Source: an uncultured Saprospiraceae bacterium
GTDB lineage: Bacteria; Bacteroidota; Bacteroidia; Chitinophagales; Saprospiraceae
DNA length: 64,000 bases
Reading direction: 5' to 3'
NCBI GenBank assembly: GCA_937959115.1
Contig: CALGAW010000057.1
Location: forward strand, 32,717 to 96,716
Shown here: piece after piece, positions 38,586 through 47,000 of the stretch
Layout: every line of letters starts with the position of its first letter
How positions within the stretch are numbered: position 1 is the first letter of the stretch
Program-made: the position numbers and the translations under genes
Notes under the pieces: generated by a model
What the model saw: the letters and a program-made list of their open reading frames with translations, nothing else
What the model was told of the DNA's origin: nothing
Databases searched by the model: none

Positions 38586-40559
38586 ATGTACTACTTTACA
38601 AGAGTTTTTGTTTTCATCCTATTTTTCTTTGCTTTTTTACCTCTTAATTTTGGTCAAACCACAATTAACCTAACTAACCAATGTAAATGTGAGGTTTACA
38701 CAGCCGCTGGCGTTCCTAGTCCTGGAGCTCCGCAGGCAAGTGCAGGCAATTTATATATTGATAGTACTACAGGAAGTATTTATTCTTTTAATGGAACGGA
38801 CTGGGTAGCAGCAACGAATGCCATGGCACATCAATTGACAGATGATGATAATGATACGAAAGTGGATGTGGAACACGTAACTGACGAAGATATCATACGA
38901 TTCACAACAGGTGGTGTACCTGCTGCTTTTATAAACAACAACGCCTTCCACTTAACGATGCTTGGAGATAATGCGCTGATTGGTACTGGAAGTTTGTTTA
39001 ATATCACAACTGGTGTTGCCAATACTGCGTTAGGTGACAAGGCGCTTATTCAAACGACAACAGGTGTCGTCAATACTGCTCTGGGAGCAAGTTCCCTCAA
39101 TCTTAATACAACAGGTTCATATAATACAGGGCTAGGTGTTAACGCCCTTACACTTAATACTGCTGGATCTGGTAATGTTGCAGTTGGCTACGGAAGCCTT
39201 TATAGAAATCAAGTAGATTATAATACTGCTATAGGATACCGAGCAATGAACTTTAACTCCACAGGAACACACAATCTTGCCATAGGAAGTAATTCAATGT
39301 TATTGAATACGACTGGTAGTAGGAACATCGCTATTGGTACTGATGCCTTAAGATCAAATACAACTGCTAACACAAATACAGCAATTGGTTATGGAGCAAT
39401 GTTTGAGAACACCACTGGTTCTCAAAATGTAGCAGTAGGTACTCAAGCCCTTTATGAAAACAACGGTACAAGTAATACTGCAATTGGCTTCTATTCCTTA
39501 GAATCAAATACTACTGGTTCGGGTAATGCTGCCGTTGGAGCATCTTCACTTAACAACAACACAACAGGAAACTATAACACTGCTATGGGAAGTGGTGCAC
39601 TGTCAGCAAACTCTACTGGAAGAGAAAACACTGCGCTGGGAACTGCAGCATTAAATGCCAACAATGGCAACTTTAATACTGCAATTGGCCGAGCTACCTT
39701 GGCAAGTAATGATACGGGGGAAGGGAACACCGCTATAGGGCAAACTTCGATGTCTCAAAACACAACAGGAGACCGCAATACTGCAAACGGTACTCAAACT
39801 CTTTATTCAAATACAACTGGATCTTGGAATACAGCAACTGGTGCCAATGCCTTAAATTCCAATACTACTGGAACATCGAACACTGCCATGAGTTTTCGAT
39901 CCTTATATTCAAACACTACAGGTATTGGTAATACTGGATTAGGCTATCGAGCCTTATATGGAAATACAATTGGCAACTACAATACAGCCGTTGGCTACGA
40001 TGCCTTCCTATCAGGGATAGACTACGTCAATTCTACTGTCGTTGGTTGGGGAACAAGCTCAGCAGGAAGCAACACCATTCGTTTAGGTAATCAGCAAGTC
40101 AGCTCTATTGGCGGTTTTATTGGCTGGTCAGATCTTTCTGATGGTCGATTCAAAACGAATGTGAAGGAAAATGTGAAGGGAATGGATTTTATCTCCTTAC
40201 TACGCCCTGTGACCTATCAGTTAGATATGAATGCCATTGCTGAACATCTTAAGACTCCTGATCATTTGAGGTTAGAAGATGCAGAGGCAGCTCGAGGTGC
40301 TCAAATCCAAAGCGGCTTTATTGCTCAAGAAGTCGAACAGGCAGCTAAGGAAGCAGGTTTTGACTTTAATGGAGTCGATTTACCAAAGAATGAAACGGGT
40401 CACTACGGATTGCGCTATGCGGAGTTTGTTGTACCATTGGTAAAGGCGGTTCAAGAGCAGCAAAGCGTCCTTCAGGAGCAACAAGGAGAGATTGAGGACT
40501 TACATAAAGTGATTGATGACTTATTGAAACGAGTGGAACATTTGGAAAAGGGTGAATAG
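38586..40559 (+). CDS. Trimeric fibre protein 3: head repeats plus Peptidase_S74 chaperone
   Basis: The 657-residue protein starts at ATG 38586 (signal peptide MYYFTRVFVFILFFFAFLPL, ending NFGQ); the frame is open upstream to 38415 but those 57 residues have no export signal and are AT-rich. The N-terminal domain (TTINLTNQCKCEVYTAAGVP), about 20 head repeats and the S74 domain are present; the cleavage site is SDGRFK (Ser518), with Gly replacing the first Arg. The C-terminus is a coiled coil ending VEHLEKGE. It is the last copy of the tandem set. Confidence 0.87.
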   Translation: MYYFTRVFVFILFFFAFLPLNFGQTTINLTNQCKCEVYTAAGVPSPGAPQASAGNLYIDSTTGSIYSFNGTDWVAATNAMAHQLTDDDNDTKVDVEHVTDEDIIRFTTGGVPAAFINNNAFHLTMLGDNALIGTGSLFNITTGVANTALGDKALIQTTTGVVNTALGASSLNLNTTGSYNTGLGVNALTLNTAGSGNVAVGYGSLYRNQVDYNTAIGYRAMNFNSTGTHNLAIGSNSMLLNTTGSRNIAIGTDALRSNTTANTNTAIGYGAMFENTTGSQNVAVGTQALYENNGTSNTAIGFYSLESNTTGSGNAAVGASSLNNNTTGNYNTAMGSGALSANSTGRENTALGTAALNANNGNFNTAIGRATLASNDTGEGNTAIGQTSMSQNTTGDRNTANGTQTLYSNTTGSWNTATGANALNSNTTGTSNTAMSFRSLYSNTTGIGNTGLGYRALYGNTIGNYNTAVGYDAFLSGIDYVNSTVVGWGTSSAGSNTIRLGNQQVSSIGGFIGWSDLSDGRFKTNVKENVKGMDFISLLRPVTYQLDMNAIAEHLKTPDHLRLEDAEAARGAQIQSGFIAQEVEQAAKEAGFDFNGVDLPKNETGHYGLRYAEFVVPLVKAVQEQQSVLQEQQGEIEDLHKVIDDLLKRVEHLEKGE

Positions 40560-40956
40560 TTGATGATTCTGGTTTCACTCTATTCGATACTGTTGGCTCT
40601 TATATAAATTTAGTAATGTCTATACAAACAAGGCATGCCGCAATGATTGCGGATCTAAGAATTTAACAATGTCGAACTCGCAGCGCTTGATCGTGCTTGC
40701 GTTAGGCGTTCAGAGGCTTAGGCCAAAGGCAATAAAAATGTCTCATTTCCATGTCAACCAATCTATAGTTGATGCGGCTTAGGTGGACGGAATATGCGAC
40801 TGCAGGAGCAGTACGGAATATAATGGAGTACCGAAGCGAATGCGTAGTATGGAGAAGACCGACCCTAAGCAAGTATATGGTGAAATAGAATGCAACCATA
40901 TACTTGCTTGGGGTAAGCCCCAAAAATTTCCCTTGAATTGTTTAACATAACATAAC
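40560..40956. other. Structured, GC-richer spacer between fibre 3 and the giant adhesin
   Basis: No convincing gene is present. The stretch holds CCGCAA-TGA-TTGCGG (40638-40652), ACTGC-AGGA-GCAGT near 40799-40812, and a 19-bp arm pair from 40863-40881 (CCCTAAGCAAGTATATGGT) to 40895-40913 with one G.T pair. GGGG-TAAG-CCCC follows. The base composition and density of hairpins differ from nearby spacers. A 73-codon minus-strand frame here has no recognisable product. Confidence 0.5.
40863..40913. repeat. 19-bp inverted repeat, hairpin-forming
   Basis: CCCTAAGCAAGTATATGGT at 40863-40881 pairs with ACCATATACTTGCTTGGGG at 40895-40913 across a 13-nt loop, with one wobble. No T-run follows on either strand, so it is not an ordinary terminator. 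Confidence 0.75.
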
Positions 40957-40994
40957 ATAAAAATCGGTTAGAAAGCTTTAACTCTCTAACCGAT
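40957..40994 (-). terminator. Rho-independent terminator of the giant adhesin gene
   Basis: On the minus strand the stem ATCGGTTAGA with TCTAACCGAT (arms at 40985-40994 and 40963-40972) is extended by one further partial turn and followed by a TTTTTATG run. It lies 50 bp after the stop codon at 41044. Confidence 0.75.
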
Positions 40995-41043
40995 CGTATT
41001 TAAACACTTAAACCGTTTTCAAAACAGCGCAAGTTAGTTCGAC

Positions 41044-44000
41044 TTACCTGAAGTAAACTAAGGTTTCAGCATCTGTATTATTTGTAATTAAACATTCTCC
41101 TCCACTAAATGGTACTAAACTTGGTGAAAGCGTTGTAAGTCCGTCAGTTCCTTGTGGATCATACTTTCCATCAGCAAGTCCAATAGTAATTGACTCTGTG
41201 GAGCCTGCGAATAATATACCATTGTTTCCTACGTATGTGAAGGAATGGAACAAACCATTATCACCGCCATAAATCCAATTTGGATTCATTGCTGTATTCC
41301 AAGTAAATGTCAATCTAGGATCTGAAGGCATTCTTACTAAAATTGGTTGAGGACCTGCGTCTACTGAATTTAGCTCGACAATATCAATCCGAACTGAGAT
41401 AGGAGAAAGTCCTGCAATGTTAGCTGGAATCAATGTAGTAATCACTGTCAAATCTTGGCAAAGGTTGATACAATCAGATTGATCAGCCGTTACTGGACCT
41501 GTGATACTTCCATCTTCGAAATCACAAGGATCAGAAGGACTAGTATTGTCATTACATTCATCACCACTAGTGACACCATCTCCGTCACAATCAAGACTAC
41601 TTAACGGATCGGATGGATCAGCAGTTAGAACTGCACAGATATCTGTATTGTTATCTTCAGCAATCTGACAATAATCACAAGGTGTTTGATCGATTAAAAC
41701 GCCATCAATCAAATAACAACCATTATCATCGGTAACGGTCATTACGTATGTGCCGAGGGCTAGACCTGTAGCAGTTGCCGTAGTTTGGTTACCTGCATTT
41801 GCATCCCATTGATACGTATAGGGTGGCGTTCCATAAGAAGGCGTAACGGTTCCCTGACCATCTGATACTGCGCCGCAGCTCACTTCATCGGTATCAAGGT
41901 AAACGATCAATGCTGGATCGGTCGATACTGTTACTTCTATGAATCCGATCACAGAGCAACCATTTACATCCTCGACGGTTACATTGTACACACCTGCGGC
42001 TAATCCAGTGACGGTAGCAGAAGTTTGACCTAATGGACTGTTTTGCCCTGAATCCCAAGTATAAGTATAACCTGGAGTTCCTCCTGAAACCATGACAGTA
42101 GCAGTTCCATTGTCTACACCGCTACAACTAACTGCAGTGGAGGAAATGTCTGTTATTTCCATTGAAACTGCTTGTGAGATCTGTACGGAGTTCTCCACAA
42201 ACGAACATCCATTCATATCTACCACTGTAACACTATGCATACCTCCTGATAAACCAGTGGCAGTAGCGGTTGTATCTCCATTGTCCCAAGTAAAATTATA
42301 AGACCCATAGATTGGTGTTCCTCCAGTGACTGTAATCGTGGCGGTTCCATCGTCTGCACCACTACAACTAATACCTGTCGTAGTAATAGATTCAGCTGCT
42401 AGCGGCATTGGTTGAGTGATTAAAAACGACTCTGTTTTTTGACAATTTTTCCCATATATGAACGTCACATTATGAAACCCTGGTGAAAGCCCTGTAACTG
42501 TAGGGCCAGTAGAACCATCACTCCAGTAGTGTGAGGTGACTGTTGGACCAGGTTGAACAGAAAAAGAAGCGGAACCATCTGATAAGCCATTACAGCTTAT
42601 ATCGACGCTACTCACTGTAACAGATAATGATTGTGGAGAATTGATTCCTATAGGACTCTCGACAATCGAACAACCATTAGCATCAGAGATGGTTACGGAA
42701 TGCGCTCCAGCAGTTAAGCTATCTGCAGTAGAGGTTGTTTCTCCATTATCCCAAATGTATGAATAAGGAGTTGTTCCTCCCACAACGATAACAATAGCTG
42801 AGCCATCAGAAGAGCCAGGGCAATTTGTTTCAAAGGTGACCACTTGCGCTATTGAGAGTGGGGATGATTCTGTGATTACTACAGAATCAATTGCTACACA
42901 CCCATCCGTGTTTACAACAGTTACCTGATGAGTACCAGAAGATAGGTTGCTTGCTGTTTGTGTCGTATCACCATTGTCCCAAGTATACGTAAAGATGGTA
43001 TCTGATGAGAATACTGTAGCAGTACCGTCAGACAAGCCATTACAGCTTACTGGTGTTGAGGTGATAGAATCTAATGGGCAAGCAGGCAATGCAAATTCGG
43101 GGATAACACACCACTGATTTAAAACTCCACCATCTTCACCAACAAAGGTGTCTTCAATCTTAAGGATCCAATCACCATCAAACGGTTCTCCATCAAAATC
43201 TGACAGTAGTCCATCGGGTTGAAAGACACCAACGGTTGGAGTAGAGCAAAGCAGTGGAATTCCTTCATCATCAAATTCGACTTCTAAATCGTCATTATCA
43301 CCACATTCACCAAGTATTAGTGGTATTGTAGTTCCAGAAGGACTTGTTAACTCGATATTAAGATCTTCAACATAAGTGTGGTCGATATTCACAAAGACGT
43401 TTAGATCACTTAACGTATTACCTGTACCAGCAACTGTAATTGTATCCCAAACAATCGGTGGAGCAAAGTTAAGAATAATTGGAGGCTCATTTGGATCAAC
43501 ATCAATAACGGTTCCTGGAGCACTGGTATAATCACATGCTTTACCCAATTCAGGAATCAAACACCATTGGAGTAATGTACCTTCATCACCTGCAGCATCA
43601 TCATAAATGCTTATAATCCAATCACCATCAAATATTTCTCCGTCAAAAGCTGATAAACTATCAAATGGAACAAAGGCACCAACGGTTGGAGTACTACATA
43701 TTAATAAAGGTCCACCAGCTTCATCATCAAATTCGATTTCAAAATCTTCATTGTCATCGCAGGAATACTGCATAAGAGTTACACTTGTTCCTGAAGGACT
43801 AGTCAAAACAATTTCCAAATCTTCTAGATAAGAATGTTCAACATTTAGCACAACATTTAAATCTAATAGAGGCGCAGCTCCACTAACAGTAATGGTATCA
43901 TAAATTGTTACATTGTCAAGGATATCAGTCCCAGGAGAATTAGTATAACTGCCACAATTTTCTGTAGGCAATGTAAGAAATTCAGGGAATAAACACCATT

Positions 44001-47000
44001 GCGCTAATGTGCCTGCACCAGAACCAGGAAAGTTATCTTCAATCCTAAGTATCCAGTCTCCATCAAACAATAGCCCATCAAAATCTGAAAGTAAGCCAGC
44101 AGGGACAAAAACACCAGCAGTCGGAGTCGAGCAGATCAACAACCCTCCTTCATCATCAAATTCTACATCAATGTTTTCAGTACCAAAACATGAACTCAGC
44201 ATTAAAGGCACGATAACGCCTGTAGGGCTAATCAACTCGATATCCAATTGATCTGGAGCATTATGATAAATATTAACATAGACATTTAAATCATTTAGCG
44301 TAGCACCTGTTCCAGAAACGGAAATAGTATCATAGACAATTGGCGGGCCAAAAACGTTACCTCCTGGTCCACCACGTCCGTCCTCATCAATTTCTTTTCC
44401 GGGCGCACTAGAAAATTCACATTCTCTTGGTATACCTGGAATTATACACCATTTCACAAGAGTTCCAAGGTTAGATTCAGAATCATCAAATAGGCTTAAC
44501 GTCCAATCTCCATCAAGTGGGAGTCCGTTAAGCATAGCAAGTGATTCTTCAGAAAGAATTATCCCTGTAGTTGGTGAACCACATATGATTGGATTTCCAG
44601 AATCAGAAAATTCTGCATCCAAATTACTAGAACCAGAGCACACTCCGAAATCTTTAAGGATAACAAAATCAAAATATGGACTTATAAGAGCAATTCCGAC
44701 ATCTGCTAAATTAGGATGGTCGAGTTCTACAAGTATACTCAAGTTGCTCACTACTCCGCCTGTTCCAGCGATTGTGATAATATCATCTAATCCATTTGCT
44801 CCTATGGTAGCTCCGGGTGTACTTGAAAACTCACAAGCACCTAGAATTTCAGGAACTAAGCACCATTGTTCCAAGATGGCAGGAGCAGCACCTAAGTTTG
44901 TGATTTTAATTTCCCAGTCCCCGTTAAACTCCTCTCCATCGAAAGCAGAAAGGCTGTTGACTGGCAAGTAACTTCCTAATGTAGGAGAAGCACATGTGAT
45001 TGGTAGCAAAGCTTCGTCATCAAATTCGACTTCAAGATCTTCTGTCAATGCACATTGAGCAGTGTATAGTGAAACTACTGTTCCAGCAGGACTTGTTAAC
45101 TCAATTTCATAATTTGAGAAGGTATCATCGATGCTGACGATTAGATTTAAATCTAATAGAGAATCACCAGAACCACTTACAGTTATCGTTTCAGTGTACA
45201 TTCCTAGGGCAGGTATGGTATTTCCTGTTGCACTTGTGTGATCTCCACAATTATCCAATGGAGTAGCTGGGGCCAATTCTGGAATCATACACCATTGAAG
45301 GTTAAAAGGAGGTTCTTCCACGAAATCAACCAAAAGTGTCCAAGTTCCATCAAATGGTTCACCATCAAACGATGCAAGACTTTGAAAAGGGATATATACT
45401 CCAATCGTTGAATTACAGTTTAATGGCATTCCCTCATCATCGAATAGTATTTCGAAGTCACTGTAACCATTACATTGATAATTCCACAATGTTACTTGAG
45501 TGCCAGAAGGACTTTTCAAAATAAACTGGTAGTAATCAATATAATCTGGATCCATTTCAATTAGAACATTTAAGTCAGTTATAATCGATGCAGTTCCACT
45601 TACAGTGATAGCGTTAGTAGTACTTGAATAAGGACCACATTGTGAAGAAAGTGAACAATCTGGAGCAGTAAACATATCAAATTCTAGAAAATCACAATCA
45701 ACTGTGCCCTCACCATAAGCCTCTACTGTAACAGGTTGGCCATTAGCAGGAAGATTCGTAAGGGTAATTGTTTGTGGACTAGTCGTGACTGGGAAAAGCT
45801 GTCCATTTACCGATAAATCACTCGGTACAGTAATGTTATTGTACCATACTACTAAATCCTGAGAATAAGTGCCTGCCAGGCTATCACATGCTGCTTGTGT
45901 ACCCACAGTAATGGAGTCTATACTGCAAGGTACTGGTTCAGAAACACATATCTGAATTTGACCTAATTCATCATGTCCGGGATTCCATATTCTAACTAAC
46001 TGGGAGCCTGGATCAATACCTGAAAAATGAAACGGTGGACCTGTACTTGTGTCTCGACAATCAGCGATCCAAAGTTCATCATTACACCCAGTTTCACCTA
46101 ACTCCAGTGCGATATCTGACCAGGTAAGATTTGGAAAATCAATTGTAAGATTACCAGATGGTGGCACTTCGACAATGTACCAGAGATCTCCTCCTTGATA
46201 ATCTCCACAACTTGTGTTGTAGCTCAACCCGGTAGTTGCTGTGCTATTATCTCCTATAATACAGGAATCAAGCGGTATCGCATCTTCGCAAAAATCATTT
46301 GGAGGAGGAGGTGCGCAAACTGGCATTCCTACAAATACTCCTAATTCGGTATAAGTACATGCCGTGTCGGCAGAAAATGAAGCTGTAACGTCAACTAATC
46401 CTCCACCAATAGGCAACCCTGTCAAAGTAACCCATTGAAAAGAAGTACCTGTAATCGGGAATGATTGTCCATTCACATCCAATGTACCTGATGAAGGTGG
46501 ATTGGCAAAATATACACCAACTTCTTTAGAAAATGTATTTGCTATAGAATCACAACCTACTATATCTCCTTGAGTTAAGTTACTAATATCACAAACGAGC
46601 GTAAATGCACAAATCTCAACGGGTCCGAAATCATTACCAGAGAAATCATATACTCTTAAATAATGCGGTCCAGGTGTTAAGCCCGAATAGGCTACCGGCC
46701 AAGTACTGTTTGAGGCAGTACATGGTCCTTCTTGCACCAAATTCCCACAAGTACCAGAGTATAATACACCAGCGGTAGTGGACCATCCGATTTTATTTAG
46801 ATCAATTGAAACATTTCCTGAAGCAGGTACAATAATTTCGTACCATATATCAAATCCTTGGTAGTTCCCACAAGATGGAGTAGGTAATTCTCCTGAATTT
46901 GTTGTGTTCGAATTGTCTCCAATTGTAATTGAATCACATGAATTCACTTGAACAGTAAGTGGCAATGCTCCAGAACAAATATCATTTACAGGTGGCGCTG

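Noticed and set aside
33733..40559. Prophage tail-fibre region
   Set aside because: Peptidase_S74 is common in phage, but all three proteins have signal peptides and no capsid, terminase, tail or lysis genes are near.
40659..40708. attC-like ends: ATTTAAC and GTTAGGC flanking a small bulged hairpin
   Set aside because: The ends fit RYYYAAC and GTTRRRY, but the span is only about 47 bp, shorter than usual attC sites, the ends pair poorly and no integron integrase or second site is present.
40702..40923. 73-codon minus-strand frame in the spacer
   Set aside because: It lies over several inverted repeats, shows no recognisable domain and no ribosome binding site.
44009..44971. Plus-strand frames of 80 and 128 codons inside the giant adhesin
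   Set aside because: They are complementary shadows of the P-domain repeats, with Ser/Pro-rich composition typical of such shadows.
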